From Bacteroidota bacterium (GTDB lineage Bacteria > Bacteroidota > Bacteroidia > AKYH767-A > 2013-40CM-41-45): a stretch of DNA of 61,164 nt. Made by a program: the position numbers and the translations under genes. The DNA lies in assembly GCA_026391945.1 (NCBI GenBank), contig JAPLDA010000075.1, positions 1 through 61,164 on the forward strand. The letters run 5' to 3'. Positions 49,172-56,631 of the stretch are shown here, one piece after another. The notes beneath the pieces are model-generated. The model ran no database searches. It worked only from the letters and a program-made list of their open reading frames with translations, and had not been told where the DNA came from. Positions within the stretch are counted from its first letter, which is position 1. Each line of letters opens with the position of its first letter.

Positions 49172-49254
49172 ACAAAGGTTAAGATGCGGGTACGGAACGG
49201 GCTTAAAAATTTAATTCCATCAGGCGACTGTTCTGATGATGGAGAACCTTTCGT

Positions 49255-49704
49255 CTATTTACTCTCCAATTTATCCAGGAGGAGTGATAATTCTTTCGTC
49301 GTAATCGTTCGATGGATTTTTTTTGCCTTAAGTCCTTCGATCAGTTGCTGATCACCTGTCCATAGTTTGGCTTTCAGATGTTTCGACAAGGCGACAAAAG
49401 GAGTATCATTCATATCAATTTTAGTAAGAAGGATTTCTGTTTCGGAAACAATCCTGCCGGGAATAAGCTTTTCATTAATAAAAGTAATATGTTCAGTTAC
49501 CAACGATTCGAGTTCAGCAATTTCATTTACAGAAAGCCCGGTTTTGTTTTGAAGCTTTTTTCGATGCTTCAATAGTTCCACTCTTAAAAATTCGCAGGTA
49601 TAAAATTCGAAATGATTTTTGGAGTTCATCAGAATTTTTCCAATCCGGCTGGATGAATTGAGAATGGCACTGAAAACGATATTCGTGTCAACAACAATTT
49701 TCAC
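49255..49704 (-). CDS. PIN-domain ribonuclease toxin
   Basis: The 149-residue protein begins KIVVDTNIVFSAIL with the first catalytic Asp, has an acidic residue in the CEFLRVELLKH helix, and KIDMNDTPFVALSKHL followed by LWTGDQQLIEGL. Together these supply the acidic quartet of PIN nucleases. As part of a two-gene module it is probably a VapC-like RNase that targets RNA. Its ATG overlaps the stop codon of the antitoxin gene (four bases), so the two proteins are made together. This is the first gene of the accessory island. Confidence 0.85.
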   Translation of the reverse strand: MKIVVDTNIVFSAILNSSSRIGKILMNSKNHFEFYTCEFLRVELLKHRKKLQNKTGLSVNEIAELESLVTEHITFINEKLIPGRIVSETEILLTKIDMNDTPFVALSKHLKAKLWTGDQQLIEGLKAKKIHRTITTKELSLLLDKLESK

Positions 49705-49904
49705 CTAATGAATTTCTTGCGATTTTTAATCCACCATTTCTTATTGACTTCGTCTGCCAGTTTATCCACTTCTTTTTGAGAAACCTTAAACCCGGATGTT
49801 AATTCTTTGTAACGGGCATAATTTAAAAAGTCCTGCAAGTCATCAGTATTCACTGATGCAGGTAACCGGATGATGACCTCCCTACTGGTTCTTTCAATTA
49901 ACAT
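49701..49904 (-). CDS. Antitoxin partner of the PIN-domain toxin
   Basis: The 67-residue protein starts MLIERTSREVIIRLPASVN, a short beta-rich DNA-binding-type segment. A helical middle (DDLQDFLNYARYKELTSG) and a charged C-terminal tail ending in NRKKFIR follow, likely to wrap the toxin. I cannot assign an antitoxin superfamily with certainty. Overlap with the toxin gene and the small size support the pairing. A TATCTTTG box lies 18 bases upstream on the minus strand. Confidence 0.75.
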   Translation of the reverse strand: MLIERTSREVIIRLPASVNTDDLQDFLNYARYKELTSGFKVSQKEVDKLADEVNKKWWIKNRKKFIR

Positions 49905-49922
49905 TTTTTTTCCTATTTATTT

Positions 49923-49930
49923 CAAAGATA
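49923..49930 (-). promoter_or_regulatory. Predicted -7 box of the PIN toxin-antitoxin module
   Basis: The minus strand reads TATCTTTG, a perfect -7 box, leaving an 18-base leader before the antitoxin ATG at 49904. Confidence 0.5.
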
Positions 49931-50004
49931 AGAAAAAATAATGTCATTGACATACCAACTGCTAAAGGTTCAGGAATTAAATGAAATAATTCCGGTTTTA
50001 TTTT

Positions 50005-50589
50005 TCACCCGATCAACGCAAACCGTTCCTTTACGAGCGTATCGGATTTTTTTGACATCAATTTCCTGCCGTCGTATTCGATCCCCGACAGTACGGTAAA
50101 TTGCAACTCCTCGTTCACCTTCACTTGTTTCAAAAAGAATTGCAATTGTTCGAGTGAAAACTTTCCGGTTTCAAATTCAAAACCTGCAATCGTTCCGATT
50201 TCCTTTTCTACGATGATTAAGCTTTTCCCAGGCCGGGAATCATTTTCTTCTTTTAAAACAGACGAACGGTACAGCGGAAACAGTACATTCTCATTCAGCA
50301 GTTCCCTGAAAATTATTTTTTTCTTTTGCTTGTTGTTGATGCGTATTTCAACCAGGCTCTGGTAATGATTCATCAAACCGGAAACATGGAAGACGTTTCC
50401 CAATTCCTGCCACGACTTAAATTCACTCACATGATTGGCGCTGAAAAAAGAAGTGTCGAAGAAAGCTTCATGCAGAGGTGTCCTTATTCTTTGCGCCGCA
50501 AGATGAAATTTTTCCCAAACCGGTTCGTCAAACCTTCCTTTAACAAGACGGCAACCGATTCCAAAATAATTGATCCTGATTTTTTCCAA
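50005..50589 (-). CDS. Hypothetical protein of the accessory island
   Basis: The 194-residue soluble protein has no signal peptide or membrane segment. It starts MEKIRINYFGIGCRLVKGRFDE, has a helical mid-part (WEKFHLAAQRIRTPLHEAFF) and a beta-rich second half. It ends with a patch around YDGRKLMSKKSDTLVKERF. I do not recognise the family. It lies between two toxin-antitoxin-like modules, next to imperfect palindromes. It might be cargo of the same mobile region. Confidence 0.6.
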   Translation of the reverse strand: MEKIRINYFGIGCRLVKGRFDEPVWEKFHLAAQRIRTPLHEAFFDTSFFSANHVSEFKSWQELGNVFHVSGLMNHYQSLVEIRINNKQKKKIIFRELLNENVLFPLYRSSVLKEENDSRPGKSLIIVEKEIGTIAGFEFETGKFSLEQLQFFLKQVKVNEELQFTVLSGIEYDGRKLMSKKSDTLVKERFALIG

Positions 50590-50637
50590 TGGCGATTCAA
50601 AACGATTATTTGCTGACGGTCTTGTTCATTTTCTTCT

Positions 50638-50747
50638 GCAACGATGAGTTGTCGCTAGCTTTCACACAAGCCGGCGTATTAAAGCTACAACCAGCGGGGG
50701 GCACGCCTGTAACGATGAAATGCCGCTTGACTTGTTAGTATGTTAGC
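50638..50747. repeat. Imperfect palindromes and direct repeat, attC-like appearance
   Basis: TGCAACGATGAGTTGTCGC (50638-50656) recurs as TGTAACGATGAAATGCCGC (50708-50726) with 15 of 19 positions equal. Between them GTTGTCGCTAGCTTT can fold with AAAGCTACAAC. CAGCGG (50692-50697) can pair with CCGCTTG (50723-50729). GTTAGTA and GTTAGCC follow. The layout recalls integron attC sites, but no site matches the full consensus. Confidence 0.4.
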
Positions 50748-50757
50748 CTTATCTTTG
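50727..50757 (+). promoter_or_regulatory. Promoter of the 61-residue Fic-motif protein
   Basis: TTG (50727-50729), a 20-base spacer and TATCTTTG (50750-50757) give a good Bacteroidota promoter. The ATG is at 50765, seven bases after the box, so the transcript should have little or no leader. Confidence 0.6.
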
Positions 50758-50764
50758 GCTTCTA

Positions 50765-50950
50765 ATGAGTTTCTTCGATAAATATCCTAAACTTAAAGAA
50801 AGACAGTTTTTAGTGGAATTAATGGTGAAAACCGTTTATTCGACTATGGCTTTGGAAAACCAAACGGTTGAGCAATCGATGGTCAAGGATATTGTTTTAT
50901 CTGTTATTAGAGAACAAGAATCACATAACAGTAAGCTCTCGTTCAATTAA
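50765..50950 (+). CDS. Small Fic-inhibitor-like antitoxin (VbhA-type motif)
   Basis: The 61-residue protein is predicted all-helical. At residues 27-32 it has TMALEN, which fits the Fic inhibitory-helix motif [S/T]xxxE[G/N]. The helix TVEQSMVKDIVLSVIREQE follows, the same order as in the antitoxin VbhA. In class I Fic systems such a separate protein inserts the Glu into the Fic active site and blocks ATP binding. The Fic gene next door lacks an obvious inhibitory motif of its own. The two genes are tail-to-tail and overlap by 30 bases. The assignment is inference from the motif and context; a strong promoter supports expression. Confidence 0.7.
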   Translation: MSFFDKYPKLKERQFLVELMVKTVYSTMALENQTVEQSMVKDIVLSVIREQESHNSKLSFN

Positions 50951-51505
50951 TACTTTGAGAGAATCTATATTTCCTTTGTCCGCCTGACGTAATGCGTCAA
51001 TGTATTTGCTTCTGGATTCGCCTTCTCGGAAATAAAGTTCCAGCGGTTGGTAACCGAACTTTAAAGCCATTAAGTTCATTACGAGCCTTCCTGTTCTTCC
51101 ATTACCATTATTGAATGGATGAATTCGGACAAATTCATAATGACCGTATGCTAACGTCTGAATATGATCGGGTTTGGTTTTAGCATGAGAAACTTTGTAA
51201 TTGAGCTCATCAAAATACTGGTACATTAGATTTGGAATTTGAGAAGGCACTGGTGGTTCAATTTGTCCAACAGTAACAATGGTTGTTCTCCATTTTCCTG
51301 CCCAGTCGTAAAGTTCTCCGAAAGCAATTTTATGGATTTGTAAAACTAAGGAAGAAGTGAGTTCAATATTCTCGTCAAGATTAAAAATGTGAAATTCAGC
51401 ATTAGCAATACCCTTCGCTTCAAGCTGATTAATTTTGTCTTTATCAGTGAGCCCAAGAAGATTGTCTTCAGGTGAAGGTGTCCAACTTGTATTTTCATTT
51501 GTCAT
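50921..51505 (-). CDS. Fic-domain protein
   Basis: The 194-residue protein has the Fic core: ELTSSLVLQIHKIAFGELYDWAGKWRTT and the active-site loop HPFNNGNGRTGR (~residues 134-145). The loop matches HxFx(D/E)GNGRxxR except that the acidic metal ligand is Asn. TVGQIEPPV corresponds to the flap that binds the target. Fic enzymes transfer AMP or other phosphate-containing groups to proteins. The architecture resembles 'mobile mystery protein B'. No [S/T]xxxE[G/N] motif is visible at either end, so inhibition must come from outside. No -7 box is clear upstream of its ATG. Confidence 0.88.
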   Translation of the reverse strand: MTNENTSWTPSPEDNLLGLTDKDKINQLEAKGIANAEFHIFNLDENIELTSSLVLQIHKIAFGELYDWAGKWRTTIVTVGQIEPPVPSQIPNLMYQYFDELNYKVSHAKTKPDHIQTLAYGHYEFVRIHPFNNGNGRTGRLVMNLMALKFGYQPLELYFREGESRSKYIDALRQADKGNIDSLKVLIERELTVM

Positions 51506-51592
51506 TTGCTGAATCGTTTATTTGCCTTTCTGCTAACGCACAAGAAACTAAAGAAGTAAACTTTTGAAGGGTTAGAAAGCACGACTGTCCAC

Positions 51593-51654
51593 GCAAAAAG
51601 CTTGCGCCATTAAACTCTCTACTATTCCGTTTTCCTCAGGCGCAAGCTTTTTGC
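51593..51654. repeat. Perfect 16-bp inverted repeat with 30-base loop
   Basis: GCAAAAAGCTTGCGCC (51593-51608) is the exact reverse complement of GGCGCAAGCTTTTTGC (51639-51654). It lies between the Fic and HsdR-like genes, beyond the 3' end of the latter. It may act as a bidirectional terminator, although no T-tract follows directly, or as the end of a small mobile unit. Confidence 0.85.
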
Positions 51655-51741
51655 AAAACGCAGGATGCTTATTACTTGCACAAACTTAACCAACGTAAAC
51701 TGCTCTTCAAAAAATTATTGCTTTTTAATGTTACGCGAAGT

Positions 51742-52812
51742 TTACGCTTTACTCTCGATCTGCACTGTTATTTTTTCATTGAGTGCTTTTGAAATTTTTT
51801 CTAAATAATCTTTTTTCAATTGAGTTCCATGATTTATATTTATATAATAGGGTGTCCCCGAAAACTGTTTATATTTTTTCTTTACTCCGACATTGAATGG
51901 CTTATCTGAGATCAAAGGTGCACCACTGATTACTGGTAGTTTTCTAACTCTGTCAATACCAAATTCTCGGATTGACTCAATAAATGTATCTATTGCTTTA
52001 TTCTCATTAATTATTTTCCCATTTGGAAAAATCACTTTAAGAATTGTGTGTTCTGCTCTCGCATTATCTCCAGTAGAAACATCGGACTTAGAATTATCTT
52101 CGTATTGATCTTCTTCAACTTCTTTGATGTCGTTATTTTCATTTAGAGAATTTACTACAAAATCGTCAGTCGGTCTGAAACCGCAATATTTTTCAGTTTC
52201 GTCAGACAATAACTGAATAAAGTCAACAGAAGGTTTAGCCAATAAATTTTTCCATACGACAGGAAAGGATTCATTTATTGCGATTTGTTTTTTCTGTCCT
52301 TGTAAAGAATCTTCTGCGGACCGAAGAGCATTACCGTTCTCGGTATTCTCCTTGGAAAGAAAACAAATTAATTTTTCAGATATTTCATCTGAATTTTGAA
52401 TTTTCAAATCAATCGTGAAAAATTTTCTCTGCTTCCAATCACCTTCTTTTAAAGGTATATAAAACCACCAAGTCAGACCATTAGTTAAAATTGCAAGAGG
52501 AACTCCTGAGCTAAATGAATAAGTTAATAATTGTTCCTGGTGTTTTTGTTTATCGAGATCTTCTTCCTTAATTCGTTTTACTTCAATAAATACTTTATTC
52601 GAATTTTTTATTCGCAAAGCATAATCTACTCGTTTTTGCATGCTATCATCAATAAAATATTCAGGAAATATTTCGTCACGATTAAAAATATCCCACCCGA
52701 GAATTGAAAGTATTTTCAAAACAATCGTTTGTTTAGTTGCTTGCTCGTCAAATTGAGATATGTCCTTTATCTCCTTTATCGTTTCAATAGCTGAATTTAA
52801 TTTTTGTTTCAT
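51742..52812 (-). CDS. Orphan type I restriction HsdR-N-domain nuclease
   Basis: Residues ~1-150 of this 356-residue protein match the HsdR N-terminal nuclease fold. They hold KQTIVLKILSILGWDIF, the catalytic RVDYAL Asp, IEVKRI (ExK) and QLLTYSFSSGVPLAILTNG. There is no helicase, HsdM or HsdS gene nearby. A linker rich in Asp, Glu and Asn (~225-255) leads to a C-terminal domain (~260-356) with FIESIREFGIDRVRKLPVI and YYININHGTQLKKDYLEKI that I do not recognise by name. The gene is visibly richer in A+T than its neighbours, a sign of transfer. A defence role is possible but unproven. Confidence 0.8.
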   Translation of the reverse strand: MKQKLNSAIETIKEIKDISQFDEQATKQTIVLKILSILGWDIFNRDEIFPEYFIDDSMQKRVDYALRIKNSNKVFIEVKRIKEEDLDKQKHQEQLLTYSFSSGVPLAILTNGLTWWFYIPLKEGDWKQRKFFTIDLKIQNSDEISEKLICFLSKENTENGNALRSAEDSLQGQKKQIAINESFPVVWKNLLAKPSVDFIQLLSDETEKYCGFRPTDDFVVNSLNENNDIKEVEEDQYEDNSKSDVSTGDNARAEHTILKVIFPNGKIINENKAIDTFIESIREFGIDRVRKLPVISGAPLISDKPFNVGVKKKYKQFSGTPYYININHGTQLKKDYLEKISKALNEKITVQIESKA

Positions 52813-52993
52813 CTGTTTATTATTTTTGTTGACTGTTAATTTAAATTTCGCATAACTACCGAACTAAATCCCCACCCTAAAAGTAACCAAAAAAGAAATC
52901 CAATTCCCGCCAACAGGAAAAATCAACAACTCCATTCGATTTCGTAATCGTACAGGTTTGAAAAATTGATTTTAAAGAATTGTAAACGCTGAT

Positions 52994-54541
52994 TTAAAAA
53001 GGACTCGGTTCTTCATCCGTCATGTCGTTCATCCTCGAGCCGACAATGATGCGGTTGGCCTGGTAATCCACGATGGAGCCGCTTGGCGTTTCAGCAGGCG
53101 AATCGCTGTATTCGAGATCGGTGAACTTGGCAAGACGATCGATGAACTTCAGCTTCACCGTTTCCAGCGCGCCGTTCCGGTGTTTCGCAATGATGATTTC
53201 TGCCACACCTCTTGTCGGCTGGTTGTCTTCATCCACGTCGATCTTGTAATATTCCGGTCGGTAAATAAAAAGTACCATGTCGGAATCCTGTTCAATGGCG
53301 CCGGACTCACGGAGATCAGAAAGCTGCGGACGCTTGATGCCGCCGCGTGTTTCAACAGCACGGCTCAACTGCGAAAGGGCGATGATCGGAACATTCAGTT
53401 CTTTCGCAATAGCTTTGAGTGAACGCGAGATGGAACTGATCTCCTGTTCACGGTTGCCCGATTTGGCATCCACGTCCGAACGCATAAGCTGAAGGTAATC
53501 CACGATGATGAGCTGGATGTCGTGCTGAATTTTTAATCTCCTGCATTTCGAACGAAGGTCGAAGATGGAAAGCGCCGGCGTATCATCAATGAACAACGGA
53601 GCTTCCGAAAGCATGCCGGTCATCGAAACAAGCTGCTGCCACTCGATGGCATTCAGTTGTCCTTTTTTCAGCTTCTCGGCCGGGATGCCGGTTTCAGAGG
53701 CAATCATCCGCTGCACCAACTGAACCGATGACATTTCAAGAGAGAAAAAAGCAATCGGCTTCTTAAACTGAACGGCTGCATTTCTCGCCAGCGACAATAC
53801 GAACGCTGTTTTTCCCATGCCGGGACGGGCGGCCACGACAATGAGATCGGATTTCTGCCAGCCCGAAGTCACCGTATCCATCGACGTGAAACCGGATGGA
53901 ACTCCCGTTATACCACTTCCAAGTTTCCTCGCCGCTTCAATTTGTTTGTAGGCTTCACTCACCATGGAACCCATGTCCAGGTAATTTTTTTTGATGTTGC
54001 CCTGCGCAACTTCGAAAAGATTTTTCTCCGCGCGGTCGAGCAGCGTGAAAATATCGGAAGTGTCTTCGTAAGCATCCCGGATCGTCTCGGAAGAGATGCG
54101 GATTAACTCGCGCTGAATGTGCTTTTGAAGGATGATGCGCGAATGAAACTCGATGTTCGCCGCCGAGGCTACGCGGCTCGTCAGTTGCGTGATCATGAAG
54201 GGACCGCCAACGATGTCGAGTTCACCGCTTTTCTTCAGTTCATTGGTGACGGTGAGGATATCAATCGGTTCTGATTTTTCGAACAGCCTCCGGATCGACT
54301 GGAAAATCATCCGGTGCGCATCTTTATAGAAAGCTTCCGGACGGAGAATATCAATGACGGAAGTGAGCGCATCTTTCTCCAGCATCAGCGCACCGAGAAC
54401 AGCTTCTTCGAGATCCAGCGCCTGCGGCGGAAGTTTCCCGAATGTATTCAGCGCCTGCGACGGGTACGTTGCTTTGCCTGTGATTTTTCTTCGTGTCGAA
54501 GTTGCTTCACCTGTGTGAACCGGTTCTCCTGCTTCTACCAT
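52994..54541 (-). CDS. dnaB: Replicative DNA helicase
   Basis: The 515-residue protein has the DnaB N-terminal domain (PPQALDLEEAVLGALMLEKDAL, ~residues 38-60) and a RecA-like motor. Walker A is AARPGMGKTAFVLSLARNA, Walker B is LIIVDYLQLMRS, and the C-terminal signature is QLSDLRESGAIEQDSD. It unwinds the replication fork. The first ~35 residues are a variable extension. On the minus strand TATATTTG stands four bases before the ATG, so the mRNA may be leaderless. It borders the accessory island. Confidence 0.97.
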   Translation of the reverse strand: MVEAGEPVHTGEATSTRRKITGKATYPSQALNTFGKLPPQALDLEEAVLGALMLEKDALTSVIDILRPEAFYKDAHRMIFQSIRRLFEKSEPIDILTVTNELKKSGELDIVGGPFMITQLTSRVASAANIEFHSRIILQKHIQRELIRISSETIRDAYEDTSDIFTLLDRAEKNLFEVAQGNIKKNYLDMGSMVSEAYKQIEAARKLGSGITGVPSGFTSMDTVTSGWQKSDLIVVAARPGMGKTAFVLSLARNAAVQFKKPIAFFSLEMSSVQLVQRMIASETGIPAEKLKKGQLNAIEWQQLVSMTGMLSEAPLFIDDTPALSIFDLRSKCRRLKIQHDIQLIIVDYLQLMRSDVDAKSGNREQEISSISRSLKAIAKELNVPIIALSQLSRAVETRGGIKRPQLSDLRESGAIEQDSDMVLFIYRPEYYKIDVDEDNQPTRGVAEIIIAKHRNGALETVKLKFIDRLAKFTDLEYSDSPAETPSGSIVDYQANRIIVGSRMNDMTDEEPSPF

Positions 54542-54545
54542 AAAC

Positions 54546-54553
54546 CAAATATA
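54546..54553 (-). promoter_or_regulatory. Predicted -7 box of dnaB
   Basis: The minus strand reads TATATTTG, matching TAnnTTTG, with only GTTT between it and the dnaB ATG. No good TTTG was found at -33. Confidence 0.45.
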
Positions 54554-54658
54554 ATGAATGAAACGATCGTTTGCTGACGAATCAGAAAAAATATTTCATG
54601 AATGTGATGGATATTTATTTTTTTGAAAGGGATGCGAAACTAAAGAAATCTTCATCGC

Positions 54659-54692
54659 TTTGATGCGTTGTTGAAAACTAATTTTACTTTTG
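54659..54692 (+). promoter_or_regulatory. Promoter of the lipoprotein gene
   Basis: TTTG at 54659-54662 and TACTTTTG at 54685-54692 are separated by 22 bases, close to the consensus. A leader of about 80 bases precedes the ATG at 54774. Confidence 0.5.
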
Positions 54693-54773
54693 TTACAGCA
54701 GGTTTTTTTTGGAAAATTTTGAGCGGGCACCGTTCATTTCAGTATCCATTCATATCATTTGATCAGATAAAAA

Positions 54774-56075
54774 ATGAAAAAGATTTTTATTTACGTGATG
54801 GCCTGCTTCTCAATTCTAATTTCCTGTCTTTCATCCTGTAAGAAAGAACAAACATCAAAACCTTCCATTCAAATCACGGCTCCGGCGCCGGGACAGTCAT
54901 TCAGGGTGGGCGACACCATTCTTATTTCAGCGCAAATCAGCCATGATAAAAACATCCAATCGGCATCGGCCAGGCTGTTGAATTCAAATTACATTCCGGT
55001 GGAGCCAGATCAGAATATTTCCGTTTCAGGAACTCATCCTGTCGTACACTTTTTATATGCCGTGGATGATCATTTCCTGGCAACAGGCAATTATTACATC
55101 GAAGTATCCGCATCCGACGGAACGGAGACAACCAATGAGTTTGTCAGCATCCACATCACAGAGTTACCCAAACTGCGTGAAGGAGTTTTCATCCTGCGCG
55201 CCGCCGGCAATTTTTCATTCAACATCGATAAAGCCGATTCACTCCACAACACGGTGCCGGCTATCCAGGTCAGCGGCGATTATTCAGGTGCATGCGTTTA
55301 TTCTGTTAACCATGAACTTTTTACCATAGGAAAGACAACAGGAGCTTTCAATGGTTTTGATCTTCAAACAAACACACTGTTGTTCAGTCACCCGGCCACT
55401 TCCACCATATTCCCGACGTTCCGGAATCTTTATTTTGCTGAGGACATCATTTTTGTTTCTTATGATGACGGAAACATCAAAGGGTACGATAAAACAGGTG
55501 CGCAGGTTTATGCCGTGCAGCAGCAAGGATATTTTATCCCGGGTGTTCTTTTTAAAAACAACCTGTATGTTTTTGCTGAACTGTACTACCCGGCTTTTCA
55601 TCAAAACAAAATGGGTGTTTTTTATTTAGTATCCGGAGCCGGGAAACAGGAATCGCCTGTGACTATCAATTTAGCCAACATGTATGCACCGGATCAAAAT
55701 CACCTGTTGCTTTTCGGAAATGATTCATCATCGGCGCAGGGCAAAATCAGCCTTTACACCATTACAGGAAACGGAAGCAACGATCTGCACTCCATTCCTT
55801 CCGGGTATTTGCATTCCGCCGTACAGGTTGATAGCGATCATTATTTCATTTCGCATGCCGGCGGAATCTACCTCTACGATTATTCGATGAACAGCCTTAC
55901 GCCGTACGTAACCGGTTCACCGGTTTATTCCATGGAATATGATGATGTGAACCTTGAATTGTTTGCTGCTTCCGGTAACCACGTGAACGTGTATGATGTG
56001 ACTACGGGTTTGCAGAAATACGTCATCACAAGCCCCGACTCTGTGATGGATGTCAAACTGCTTTTCAATAAATAG
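54774..56075 (+). CDS. Lipoprotein with Ig-like domain and propeller-like region
   Basis: The 433-residue protein has a lipoprotein signal peptide with the lipobox LSSC (Cys at ~22) followed by KKE. Residues ~32-130 form an Ig-like sandwich (PSIQITAPAPGQSFRVGDTI, ASDGTETTNEF). The remainder (~140-433) consists of blade-like repeats (VNHELFTIGKTTGAFNGFDL, YSMEYDDVNLELFAASGNHV) that suggest a beta-propeller. It is probably attached to the outer or inner membrane facing the periplasm or the cell surface. There are no catalytic motifs. It stands alone between dnaB (divergent) and the deaminase (convergent). Confidence 0.75.
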   Translation: MKKIFIYVMACFSILISCLSSCKKEQTSKPSIQITAPAPGQSFRVGDTILISAQISHDKNIQSASARLLNSNYIPVEPDQNISVSGTHPVVHFLYAVDDHFLATGNYYIEVSASDGTETTNEFVSIHITELPKLREGVFILRAAGNFSFNIDKADSLHNTVPAIQVSGDYSGACVYSVNHELFTIGKTTGAFNGFDLQTNTLLFSHPATSTIFPTFRNLYFAEDIIFVSYDDGNIKGYDKTGAQVYAVQQQGYFIPGVLFKNNLYVFAELYYPAFHQNKMGVFYLVSGAGKQESPVTINLANMYAPDQNHLLLFGNDSSSAQGKISLYTITGNGSNDLHSIPSGYLHSAVQVDSDHYFISHAGGIYLYDYSMNSLTPYVTGSPVYSMEYDDVNLELFAASGNHVNVYDVTTGLQKYVITSPDSVMDVKLLFNK

Positions 56076-56157
56076 AACTGGTTGATTTTTTTAGACGCCA
56101 TCTCAAAAAACCACAACCCGGATAGCCGGGAGAAACACGCGGCAGCACGAAAAAAAA

Positions 56158-56631
56158 TTAATAACTGATTTTGTCTGATTTCCTCTCCCACTCCCTGAAC
56201 GCTTCGATGGCTTCATCGTGCAGGATTTGTTCTACGGGAATTTTCCTGTCGGGCAAAGAGGCCTTGATCTCTTCATAAATAAAAGCGTCGTCGAAATTAA
56301 TTTTGGCAGCGTCCTCTTTGGTGTTTGCAAAATAAATTTTATCCGGCCTCGCCCAGTAAATCGCTGAAAGGCACATCGGGCAAGGTTCGCAGCTGGTATA
56401 GATCTCGCAGCCGGCCAGTTGAAAATCGTTCAGCGCTTTGCATGCTTCACGAATCGCCACCACTTCGGCATGTGCTGTCGGGTCGTTGGTGGAGACGACC
56501 TTGTTAAATCCATGAGCAATGATTTTTCCGTCTTTCACAACCACGCAGCCAAACGGTCCGCCGGTATTGCTTCGCATCGTCTCAAAAGAAAGACGAATGG
56601 CTTCTCTCATAAAAAACCGGCTATCATTCAT
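56158..56631 (-). CDS. Nucleoside/guanine deaminase (cytidine deaminase-like fold)
   Basis: The 157-residue zinc enzyme has THAE-type [14 protein letters not shown] (His ligand and catalytic Glu) and [14 protein letters not shown] (two Cys ligands). [16 protein letters not shown] is the N-terminal motif of the guanine-deaminase subgroup. The C-terminal tail continues to [11 protein letters not shown], longer than in TadA. The ATG at 56631 lies inside the end of accA (8-base overlap), so translation is probably coupled. It most likely deaminates guanine or a related base; TadA-type tRNA editing is less likely. Confidence 0.88.
   Translation of the reverse strand: MNDSRFFMREAIRLSFETMRSNTGGPFGCVVVKDGKIIAHGFNKVVSTNDPTAHAEVVAIREACKALNDFQLAGCEIYTSCEPCPMCLSAIYWARPDKIYFANTKEDAAKINFDDAFIYEEIKASLPDRKIPVEQILHDEAIEAFREWERKSDKISY

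Noticed and set aside
52813-52993. A possible small gene between the HsdR-like gene and dnaB
   Set aside because: No open frame of useful length and no hairpin; it seems to be plain intergenic DNA.
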